From: CAYNRE01 sp964399535
GTDB taxonomy: Bacteria > Planctomycetota > Planctomycetia > Pirellulales > CAYNRE01
DNA: 64,000 nt
Direction of reading: 5' to 3'
Assembly: GCA_964399535.1 (NCBI GenBank)
Contig: CAYNRE010000050.1
Location: 35,171 to 99,170, forward strand
This document shows positions 19,432 to 26,913 of the stretch, piece after piece. The notes under the pieces are model-generated. The model was not told where the DNA came from, did no database searches, and saw only the letters and a list, made by a program, of their open reading frames with translations. Position 1 is the first letter of the stretch; every line of letters begins with the position of its first letter. A program made the translations under genes and the position numbers.

Positions 19432-20889
19432 TTACCGCGCGCCCCGCTGCTGGGGCCCGGTTTCGTCTTCGGTATCGATCGGCCGGTCGGGGTCGATTAG
19501 CAGCCAGCAGCCGGCCGCCAACAGGTAAACCAGCGCGTAGGTGGCGAACACGGTCTCGTAGCCCGCGAGCCAGGCCTGGCGATAGGCGGCAGAGGCGGGC
19601 TCGCCGCTGCTGGCCGACAGGCCCACCGCCGACAAGCGGTGTTCGACGAGCGTGCCGGTGAGCCAGGCGGCGACCGCGGAACCGAGCGTGCCGATCGTGT
19701 TCATCGTGGCCGCGGTTACGGCAGCGCTGCGGCGGCCCAGGTCGTGACAGGTTGCCCAGGTGGCGCCCAGCGTCAGATCGATTCCGAGTGCGGCCAGCGA
19801 AATAAGTCCGCAAAACACGTGCAGATTGTCGGTAGCCCGGGCTCCGGCCCAGCAGACCGCGCAGCCCAGCAAGGCGGCGACCCCCAGGGCGCGGCGGCCC
19901 TGCCGCCTCCCCCCCAGCATCCGGCTGAGCCGGGTCACGACCAGTCCTCCGGCCAAACACCCGATGGCCCCCACCCAAAGCGGCGCGCCCTTGTACAGGG
20001 CACCGAGCAGATCGCCTCGGTCAAGGCGAAAGCGTTCGTCGAGGTAGCCGGGCAAGTAGGTGATATGGAAGACCCAGCCGTAGTTGACCAGGAAGTACAG
20101 CGTGCATACGGCCCACAGCCCGCGGCTGCGCAGCATCGCTCGCCAGGGAATTGCGTGCTGGTCCTGGCGCGGCTGCCAGTTCGAGCCGATGTGAGCCAGT
20201 TCGGCCGCGTTGACATCGGGGTGGTCGGCTGGGCGGTTGTGAAACGTCAGCGCGAAGAGCGCGCACCAGGCCAGCCCTAGGATGCCAAACGCGGCGAATG
20301 CCGTCCGCCAGGAAAGTCCAAGCCCGCCACCGGCCGCCGTCTGCTGGCCGACCAGCACCGCCCACACCAGCGGCGTCAGGCCCCCCATGAGCCGGCCGCT
20401 CATCCAAACCAGGCTTTGGGCCAGGTCGCGCTCGCCCGCGGGAAACCAATTGTGAATGGCCCGGGTGATGTTGGGGTAGGCCCCTGCCTCGCCCGCGCCA
20501 AACAGAAACCTGAGCACGACCAGGGTGCCCAGCCCGCCCAGGGTCAGGCCGGCCACGCGCAGTCCCACGGCACCGGTCAGGGCCGTGCACGCGCTCCACC
20601 AGACGACGATCCGCAGGAGCGTGCCGCGCGGCCCATAGCGGTCGCCGAGCCAGCCGGCGGGAACCTCGAATAGGGCGTAGGCGATGGCGAACGCCGTGAA
20701 GGCCCACTTCAAGCTGGCCGCGTCGGCGAAACCCAATTCGCCGGCCAAGAGGGGCGCGGCCGTTCCGAAGCAGACGCGGTCCAGATAGGTCACCATCGAC
20801 AGCCCGCAGACCAGGGCCAGCACTCGGTAGCGAACTCGGCTTGGTGCTTGGATCGGCGCGGTGGGGGGGCCATGCATGGTGAGTGCCAT
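19432..20889 (-). CDS. MFS transporter, anion:cation symporter (ACS)-type
   Basis: A 485-residue transporter starting at ATG 20889 (or Met5 at 20877); the longer upstream open frame is antisense noise. TM1 reads RYRVLALVCGLSMVTYLDRVCFGTAAPLL, the usual start of the ACS family that takes up hexuronates, galactonate and glucarate. Motif A is GWLGDRYGPRGTLL. RFLFGAGEAGAYPNITRAIHNWFP is the family's TM4-TM5 signature. It is the last gene of a minus-strand operon, 17 bp after the enolase-superfamily gene, which supports sugar-acid uptake as its job. The exact substrate is not readable. Confidence 0.9.
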   Translation of the reverse strand: MALTMHGPPTAPIQAPSRVRYRVLALVCGLSMVTYLDRVCFGTAAPLLAGELGFADAASLKWAFTAFAIAYALFEVPAGWLGDRYGPRGTLLRIVVWWSACTALTGAVGLRVAGLTLGGLGTLVVLRFLFGAGEAGAYPNITRAIHNWFPAGERDLAQSLVWMSGRLMGGLTPLVWAVLVGQQTAAGGGLGLSWRTAFAAFGILGLAWCALFALTFHNRPADHPDVNAAELAHIGSNWQPRQDQHAIPWRAMLRSRGLWAVCTLYFLVNYGWVFHITYLPGYLDERFRLDRGDLLGALYKGAPLWVGAIGCLAGGLVVTRLSRMLGGRRQGRRALGVAALLGCAVCWAGARATDNLHVFCGLISLAALGIDLTLGATWATCHDLGRRSAAVTAATMNTIGTLGSAVAAWLTGTLVEHRLSAVGLSASSGEPASAAYRQAWLAGYETVFATYALVYLLAAGCWLLIDPDRPIDTEDETGPQQRGAR

Positions 20890-20906
20890 CTCGGCGGCGG
20901 TCGAGG

Positions 20907-22028
20907 CTATTGCGATTGATCGATCAGATGCGCTTGAACAAAGGCTTCGTCCAAGGTAACCCCCAGCCCGGGCCGGTCGGGCACCTCGATCCAGCCATCG
21001 ACCGCCTGCACCCGCTCGTGGGTAAGCTGGTTGCGCAGCGGGGAGTCTTCCACGCAGTCTTCGAACAGAAACGCATCGCGGCAGGTCGAAAGCCAGTGCA
21101 AGCTGGCCGCCACGGTCACGGGGCTGGTGTAACAGTGGTTGCAGAGCCGGGCGCCGATTTCCTCCACGCGCTGCCTGAGGTAGAGCGAATCGGTAAAGCC
21201 GTTGCGCGAGAGATCGATCTGATACACGTCCAAGCAGCGACCCTCGATCAGCGGGCGAAAGGCCTGCCGTCCGCACTCTTCCTCGCCACCGGCAATGGCC
21301 ACCGGCGAACGATCGCGCAACCAGCGGTAGCCTTCGTAGTCGTCGGGATGAAGCGGCTCTTCGAGCCAGGTCGGCCGGTAGTCGGCAAACCGCTTGGCCC
21401 GCTCGAGCGCGGTCCGGGCATCCCAAACGCAGCCGGCGTCGATGAGCAGCGTCGCCTCGTCGCCCAGCCCGCGGCGGGCGCCAGCCACGAGCTGGCAATC
21501 GAGCTCTTCGCTTTGGCCCATCGGCTCCCAGCCGAATTTCACGGCCCGGTAGCCGGCCGCGCGCCAGCGCTCGGCAATGGCCTGGGTTTGGCGTCCGTCG
21601 CGTCCGAAGAGAATCGACGCGTAGGCCGGGATCCGTCGGTGGTGCTGGCCCCCCAACAAACGGTGGATCGGCTCGCCGAAGTGCTTGCCCTTCAGATCCC
21701 ACAGCGCCATGTCGACGGCGGCCATGGCGGTAATGACCACCGAACGCCGCCCGCAATACATCGTCCGGCGGTACATATGCTGCCACAGCCGGTCCGTTTC
21801 CAGCGGGTTCTCGCCCATCAGTAGTTGTCGAAGCCCCGTGGCAATGTTGTGGCTGAACGGGGCATCGATCGCGGCTTTGACCATCTCGGGCGAGGAGTCG
21901 GCCTCGCCGATGCCTTCGAGCCCCGTATCGGTGCGCACCCGCACCAGGACCGAGTCTTGGCTGCTGGCCGTCTTGGCTTCGACCTGGGCGATGCGCAGGA
22001 TTTGGCAGACGATTTCCGTGATTTTCAT
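20907..22028 (-). CDS. Mandelate racemase/muconate lactonizing (enolase superfamily) enzyme
   Basis: 373 residues. The N-terminal capping domain spans 1-125, followed by an (alpha/beta)7-beta barrel. Metal ligands are visible as D197 (LLIDAGCVWD), E223 or E224 (WLEEPLHPDD) and E249-251 (IAGGEEECGR). The second-strand catalytic region has K164 in VKFGWEPM, and the general-base His298 is in LCNHCYTSP. These place it in the mandelate racemase subgroup: it abstracts an alpha-proton from a carboxylate, giving dehydration or epimerisation. Acid-sugar dehydration is the commonest role. Start MKITEIVCQI at 22028 fits the family; longer frames are antisense. The middle gene of an operon between an AstE-like hydrolase and an MFS carrier. 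Confidence 0.9.
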   Translation of the reverse strand: MKITEIVCQILRIAQVEAKTASSQDSVLVRVRTDTGLEGIGEADSSPEMVKAAIDAPFSHNIATGLRQLLMGENPLETDRLWQHMYRRTMYCGRRSVVITAMAAVDMALWDLKGKHFGEPIHRLLGGQHHRRIPAYASILFGRDGRQTQAIAERWRAAGYRAVKFGWEPMGQSEELDCQLVAGARRGLGDEATLLIDAGCVWDARTALERAKRFADYRPTWLEEPLHPDDYEGYRWLRDRSPVAIAGGEEECGRQAFRPLIEGRCLDVYQIDLSRNGFTDSLYLRQRVEEIGARLCNHCYTSPVTVAASLHWLSTCRDAFLFEDCVEDSPLRNQLTHERVQAVDGWIEVPDRPGLGVTLDEAFVQAHLIDQSQ

Positions 22029-22084
22029 GGGTTGCGCCAATTGGCGATCGTTGGGGTGGCCCTGGAGGACCGGGCCCCCGGTGC

Positions 22085-23113
22085 TCAGGTCAGCTCGCGG
22101 CCCACCACCACGATGTGCTGGCCGCGCGGCACGGGCGCTACCCAGGCCTGGGCCAGTACCACGCCGTCGACACCAGCGCGGGCTGGCCAGGGCTGCATAT
22201 CGATATGGTCGAAATCGTGCAGCCAGCCCACTACGTCGCCCCGGTGCACCCGGGTTCCGCACTCCACGCGCGGCTCGTAGTGGCCGTCGAAGGGGGCCAC
22301 GGTAAAGCAATCGCGGTCGACCATTTCCAACTTGCGCTGCGTCCCGGCCTGGTGATAGGCGATCTTGTCGATCTGGCCTTTGAGTTGACCCTGATGGATG
22401 GCGGCGGCCAGAACCCCCTGGCGCCCGTAGCGAACCCCCTCGGGATTGACCGCGCGCCCCCAGCCGAGTTCGGTGCCGACGGTGATCTTGCCGAGCCGTT
22501 CGGCCTCGCTGGGCAACAGCCCCGGAGTGAGATTCTGGTACACCATCAGGCAAGGAGTGCCGAACCAGCGGGCCGTTTCCTCGATCTGGCCCGCCAACAC
22601 CGGGTCGTCGACGTGGTGGTAGTTGGCGCAGATCGCGAAACGGGCTACGTCGCCTCCGGAGTGCAGATCGAGCACCACGTGAACCCGCGGCCAGAGGTAT
22701 TGCCGAACGAAGGCCGCGATACGGTGCGTAATTCCCGCCAGGGCCGGGGTGATGCCCGCCCCTTGGACGAATGCCCGGTTCAAATTCACGCCGTCGTCGG
22801 GCCGGCTTTCGCGGGTGCCGGCGCGAAAGGCCGACGGATTGAGCACCGGCACCAAGATGATGCGGCCCCGTACCTGCTCCAGTTCGATTTCGCCCAGCAG
22901 CCGCTTAAGGGCCACGGGCCCCTCATACTCGTTGCCATGGTTCGAACCGAAAGCGACCAGGCCCCGGTCGGCGGTGGCCTCGGGACCGACCCAAACCGAG
23001 AGCGGAATCAGGTGGTCGCCCCAGATGCTGTCGTGTTCGAGCGCCACCCAATAGTCGCGCCGACCCGGGGAATCGAGATCGAGCGCTTCGGGCCGGGCGA
23101 CCTGGCGGTTCAT
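22085..23113 (-). CDS. Succinylglutamate desuccinylase/aspartoacylase-family zinc hydrolase
   Basis: A 342-residue protein of the AstE/AspA family. Zinc ligands are H59 and E62 in GSNHGNEYEG and H151 in VVLDLHSGGD. The family's DDGVNLNRAF loop is at 106-115. The C-terminal beta-domain (about 260-342) ends in VAPVPRGQHIVVVGREL and has the lipoyl-like HRGDVVGWLHDFD segment. It should cleave an N-acyl or related amide/ester bond. Start ATG 23113 (MNRQVARPEA) fits; the frame upstream is non-coding. It is the first gene of the three-gene minus-strand operon with the enolase-superfamily enzyme 56 bp downstream, so the two may process one imported compound. Confidence 0.88.
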   Translation of the reverse strand: MNRQVARPEALDLDSPGRRDYWVALEHDSIWGDHLIPLSVWVGPEATADRGLVAFGSNHGNEYEGPVALKRLLGEIELEQVRGRIILVPVLNPSAFRAGTRESRPDDGVNLNRAFVQGAGITPALAGITHRIAAFVRQYLWPRVHVVLDLHSGGDVARFAICANYHHVDDPVLAGQIEETARWFGTPCLMVYQNLTPGLLPSEAERLGKITVGTELGWGRAVNPEGVRYGRQGVLAAAIHQGQLKGQIDKIAYHQAGTQRKLEMVDRDCFTVAPFDGHYEPRVECGTRVHRGDVVGWLHDFDHIDMQPWPARAGVDGVVLAQAWVAPVPRGQHIVVVGRELT

Positions 23114-23366
23114 GGCGGGCGATGCTCCGTGCGCGATCGTTGGAAGCCGTTGCGGCGCTCGGTGCGGCGTGCGCGCCGCTTGCCGTGTGCGCCGGTGGGA
23201 GATTGTGAACCGCGGCGCCGTTGGCGTCAAAGCGCCTTCGACAAGACCATGGGGCAAGCCGCCCAGACGGCTTATAATGGGCACCGTCGACGATCGATCG
23301 TCCGGATCGATTTCGGGAACAACCGCGATGCGACCCTTTCTCGCCCTGCCAAGAGAGTACCCGCCG

Positions 23367-24617
23367 ATGTCTTCGCTTAGTCGTCGAAGGTTTTTACAAG
23401 CCAGCGGCCGGGGTGCCGTCCTGGCCGGGCTTTATCCCAGTGCGTGGAGCGGTGCCACGGCCTTAAGCGCGCTGGCCGTGCCTGCCGTGCCGCGTTCCGA
23501 CGAGGAGCCAAAGCTGCACCAGAGGTTGGGCAAAGATGCTCGCCTGATCGTGCATACGACCGATCCGATCGTGTTGGAGACACCGCTGGCGCTCTTGGCC
23601 GAAGAGCGAATCACTCCCACCTCGGCGCTGTTTGTGCGCAATTGCCAAGCGATTCCCGACCCCCGGCCAGCCGCCGGACCCTCGGGCTGGAAGATTGCCC
23701 TCTCGGGCACCCAGGGGGGCCCCGACGTGTGGGACGCCGCCCTGCTCCAGGAACTGCCGCAGACCGAGGTGGAAATGGTCCTGCAGTGTTCTGGCAACGG
23801 CCGGCAACTGTTTCACGCCGCCTCGCCCGTTTCGGGAATGATTTGGGGCAAGGGGGGCATGGGCAATGTGCGATTCGGTGGAGTGCGGCTCAGTGCGATA
23901 CTGGAGCGGTTGAAATGCCAGCCCGCCAAGGGCGCCAAGTACCTGACCGCCGAAGGGGCCGACCAGCCAGCGGCCGGCAAATCAGATTTCGAGCACAGCC
24001 TGCCGCTGGACGAGGTGCTTGAGAAATCACTGCTGGTCTGGCAGATGGGGGGCGAACTGCTCCCCGCCATTCATGGCGGACCGGTTCGCCTGGTTACCCC
24101 CGGGTTCTACGGCACCATGCAGGTGAAGTGGGTTACCCGGCTGCGGTTTGAGGACCACGAGAGCGACCATACCAGCCAAATTCCCGATTACCGCACGCCG
24201 CTTCGGCTGCTGCGGCCGGGAGAAGCCTTCGAGCCCAGCTACGCCAACAGCGAGCCGAATTGGCGGATGCGGCTCAAGAGCGTGGTGCTATCTCCCCAGG
24301 ACGACGCCACGCTGCGCGGCCCGGAGCAGGTGATTCGCGGCGTGGCGTTCTCGGACGGCGAAGCGCGAATCGAAGCGGTGCTGGTTTCCCTCGACCGGGG
24401 CGCTACCTGGCGCCGGGCCGAGCTGACCGTACCCGATAGCCCCTACGCCTGGTATCCTTGGCACCTGGCTTGCCGACTGGCCGAGGGTCGGCAAGCTATC
24501 TGGGTCCGTGCGATCGACGCCCAGGGCCGCACGCAGCCGCTCGACGGCAATCGCTTTTGGAATCCCAAGGGCTACGCCTGGAACGGAGTGGAACAGATCG
24601 AGGTGACTGTGGTGTAG
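23367..24617 (+). CDS. Tat-exported sulfite oxidase-like molybdopterin oxidoreductase
   Basis: A 416-residue protein with a twin-arginine leader (MSSLSRRRFLQASGRGAVLAG). The molybdopterin domain contains the Mo-ligating Cys140 in MVLQCSGNGR, then GMGNVRFGGVRLSAILER, and HGGPVRLVTPGFYGTMQVKW before the C-terminal Mo-co dimerisation domain (about 300-416; GVAFSDGEARIEAVLVSLD). The architecture matches periplasmic sulfite dehydrogenase/SorA-like and related enzymes; the substrate may be sulfite, but an MsrP-like role is not excluded. No cytochrome partner is adjacent. ATG 23367 has AAGAGAG upstream and places the Tat motif at the N-terminus. The gene is divergent from the AstE-like operon. Confidence 0.88.
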   Translation: MSSLSRRRFLQASGRGAVLAGLYPSAWSGATALSALAVPAVPRSDEEPKLHQRLGKDARLIVHTTDPIVLETPLALLAEERITPTSALFVRNCQAIPDPRPAAGPSGWKIALSGTQGGPDVWDAALLQELPQTEVEMVLQCSGNGRQLFHAASPVSGMIWGKGGMGNVRFGGVRLSAILERLKCQPAKGAKYLTAEGADQPAAGKSDFEHSLPLDEVLEKSLLVWQMGGELLPAIHGGPVRLVTPGFYGTMQVKWVTRLRFEDHESDHTSQIPDYRTPLRLLRPGEAFEPSYANSEPNWRMRLKSVVLSPQDDATLRGPEQVIRGVAFSDGEARIEAVLVSLDRGATWRRAELTVPDSPYAWYPWHLACRLAEGRQAIWVRAIDAQGRTQPLDGNRFWNPKGYAWNGVEQIEVTVV

Positions 24618-24764
24618 TCGCGATTGCCCCAGTGCCTGCCCGGCGCGGCGGGGCCCGCCTTTGGAAACGCAAGCCCTGAAGCGGTACCCCCGCGGGCCTC
24701 ATTCGCAAACGGGGCCAAGACCTCTGACTTCCCATTCCATACGACCACCTCGAGCGCCCAGTCG

Positions 24765-25532
24765 ATGAACGCGCCTCGCAAACCGGCAGTTCGGCGAAGT
24801 GAAATCCCTGCTCGGGTTCTGGCGCAGCTGAACGCCGGCCAGTTGGAATCGGGCAACCTGGTCGAGGGGCTCGCCATCGACATGGCCAAGCTGCTCCGCG
24901 CTGCCGTCCCCGGCTTGCGGCCCGCGGCGGTTGCCCAGGTGCGTCAGGCCGCCGAGTTTGGCATAACGCGGCGGATGGAGCTTTGCGCCCGGGTGCTGTA
25001 CGACGAGCAAGGGCTGGACGCCCTCCCCCGGCTCGCGGGGCACCGCTCCGACACGGTCCGGGGTTGGGCCTGTTACCTGGTCGGCCTGGCGCCCGACCTG
25101 TCGCTGGCGCGGCGTTTGAAGTTGTTGCGGCCGCTGGCCGACGACCCGCACTTCGGAGTGCGCGAATGGGCCTGGATTCCGCTCCGGCCGCATCTGGCCC
25201 GCGAGCTCGACGCCGCGATTGCCTTGCTCCAGCCGTGGACCCGGCTGCGCTCAACCAACCTGCGGCGATACGCCGTCGAGGTGACCCGCCCCTGCGGCGT
25301 GTGGACCAACCACATTACCGAGCTCAAGCGGGCACCGATGCGCGGGCTGCCGTTGCTCGAGCCGCTGCGGGCCGCGCGAGAGAAATACGTGCAAGATTCG
25401 GTCGCGAATTGGCTGAACGACGCCTCGAAGACCAATCCTGACTGGGTACGCCAGGTTTGCGAGCGCTGGTTGCGCGAATCGCCTTGCGAGGCCACCGAGA
25501 GGATTTGTGCCCGCGCCCAGCGCAGCTTATAG
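24765..25532 (+). CDS. DNA alkylation repair HEAT-repeat protein (AlkD-like)
   Basis: A 255-residue all-helical protein resembling the DNA alkylation repair (PF08713) family. Conserved pieces are the helix pairs around LPRLAGHRSDTVRGWACYLVG, DDPHFGVREWAWIPLRPHL and RSTNLRRYAVEVTRPCGVW; the WAW and RRYAxEVTRPRGVW-like blocks are typical. AlkD-type glycosylases excise N3- and N7-alkylpurines, using a Trp/Asp pair; many relatives are uncharacterised DNA-binding proteins. The start MNAPRKPAVRRSE at 24765 is chosen because the earlier frame from 24624 has unlikely composition. It follows the molybdoenzyme gene by 147 bp. Glycosylase activity is inferred, not visible. Confidence 0.8.
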   Translation: MNAPRKPAVRRSEIPARVLAQLNAGQLESGNLVEGLAIDMAKLLRAAVPGLRPAAVAQVRQAAEFGITRRMELCARVLYDEQGLDALPRLAGHRSDTVRGWACYLVGLAPDLSLARRLKLLRPLADDPHFGVREWAWIPLRPHLARELDAAIALLQPWTRLRSTNLRRYAVEVTRPCGVWTNHITELKRAPMRGLPLLEPLRAAREKYVQDSVANWLNDASKTNPDWVRQVCERWLRESPCEATERICARAQRSL

Positions 25533-25650
25533 AGCTTAGGGAGCTTTTCGACGGGGGTTGAAGCCGTCAGAAATCGGTGTTTCGCCTGGATCGCCGCCGG
25601 AGGGTTCCCGCCACCGGCGTTTCGCTCGCCAATTTCCGGAGGGCCGGGTC

Positions 25651-26775
25651 ATGTTGCCAAAGGTCGACCGCCGCTGGTTCGCCAACCTGGCCCTGGGACT
25701 GGCCTGTTGGTTGGTCCAGGGGCCCAGTCTGGCTCGGTGCCAGGCGGATAGCGGCGCGGCTTCGTCCGGGTCGGCCCAGACGCCCCCGCCGCGGCCCTAC
25801 CAGAACCGGTTAACGCTGCTGGAAAAACCCGCGCCGCTGCTGGCCGATTACCCCCAGTTCGTGGCGCCGGTCGAAGAGACCACGCGCTACGAAGCCCCCA
25901 CCTTGGTCGATCAGCCCGGGGGGCGGCTGACCGTACGGGCCTGGCGTTTTTCCTACAATGCGCGCGGCATTATCGAAATGCCCAATCGGCTGCGGGCCGA
26001 TCAAACCGCCGTGGTGATGGTGCATCCCTGGGGAATCGACGACGGGCAGGGGTGGCGAACTCCCGAGCCGGCGGGCGTGGCCGATTTTTGCACGCCGGAG
26101 AAAAACCATCTCGCGGCCCAGCATACGCGGCAGGTAATTCGCCCGCTGATCGATCGCTTGCGCCCGCACGTTCGCCTGGTGTTATTCAGCCTGATTGGCG
26201 ATCCGGCCAACCCGGTGCGGCGGAAACTGTATCGGTCGATTCACGGGCGGCCGACCGCCGACGAGCGCCGGCAAGGGGCCGCCGAGTTGGCCGCGCAGCT
26301 GGCGGCCTTTCGCTACGAGGGGGAAGCGCTTCCCGCGGAGCTGACGCTCTCGGCCGAGCTGCCGGTGGCCGACTACTTCCGCCAGTTTCCGGGGCTCGAT
26401 GCGGGCCCTCGCTACGATCCGCCGGGTTTCTGGGAGTTGCCGGTTCCGGTAACCAGCGATGTACACCCGGAAGACGACGACGTGGTGTTCTACGACCAGG
26501 AAGGTTACGAGGCGCTGCGCGATTTTCTGCGCGGCGAAGGGGTGCACCACGTCATTTTGACCGGCTACGCGACCGACATGTGTTTCTGCCGCACCACGGC
26601 CGGATACGAGAATCTGTCGCGCGATTTCAACGTGTTCCTGGTGGGCGATGCCACGTTGGCCACCTTTCCGGCCAATCGAAAACCGGCCCATGCCACGAAC
26701 GCGGCGATCTCGCTGGCGTCGCTCAATCAGCTAGTTACGCAGTGTTCCTGGATTGTGGTGGAGCCGGGCCCCTGA
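25651..26775 (+). CDS. Exported isochorismatase-like cysteine hydrolase
   Basis: A 374-residue protein with a signal peptide (WFANLALGLACWLVQGPSLARC). The Rossmann-like core shows the isochorismatase signature: VVMVHPWGIDDGQGW at the first strand, a long middle region, and VILTGYATDMCFCRTTAGYE with the candidate nucleophile Cys. The catalytic Asp of the first strand (normally D in xVIDxQ) appears to be replaced by His. Known relatives hydrolyse isochorismate, nicotinamide or amides; the substrate here is unknown and activity is uncertain. ATG 25651 is chosen because a strong GGAGGG (25638-25643) lies 7 bp upstream and the signal peptide follows directly. Export is unusual for this superfamily. 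Confidence 0.75.
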   Translation: MLPKVDRRWFANLALGLACWLVQGPSLARCQADSGAASSGSAQTPPPRPYQNRLTLLEKPAPLLADYPQFVAPVEETTRYEAPTLVDQPGGRLTVRAWRFSYNARGIIEMPNRLRADQTAVVMVHPWGIDDGQGWRTPEPAGVADFCTPEKNHLAAQHTRQVIRPLIDRLRPHVRLVLFSLIGDPANPVRRKLYRSIHGRPTADERRQGAAELAAQLAAFRYEGEALPAELTLSAELPVADYFRQFPGLDAGPRYDPPGFWELPVPVTSDVHPEDDDVVFYDQEGYEALRDFLRGEGVHHVILTGYATDMCFCRTTAGYENLSRDFNVFLVGDATLATFPANRKPAHATNAAISLASLNQLVTQCSWIVVEPGP

Positions 26776-26913
26776 ACCGCTTTAGGCGGTGCCCCCCCCG
26801 GGCCACTGGGGGTTATACTGGCAAGCTGTCCGAGGTGGCGCGCGACTTCCCGCTTGCGCAAGGGAGGGGCAACCGCCGATTCGGGTCGACCTGGGCACGA
26901 GGCGCGAAACGCG

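Noticed and set aside
20890..21786. N-terminal 300-residue extension of the MFS transporter
   Set aside because: Lies over the enolase-superfamily gene in another frame and lacks hydrophobic or domain content.
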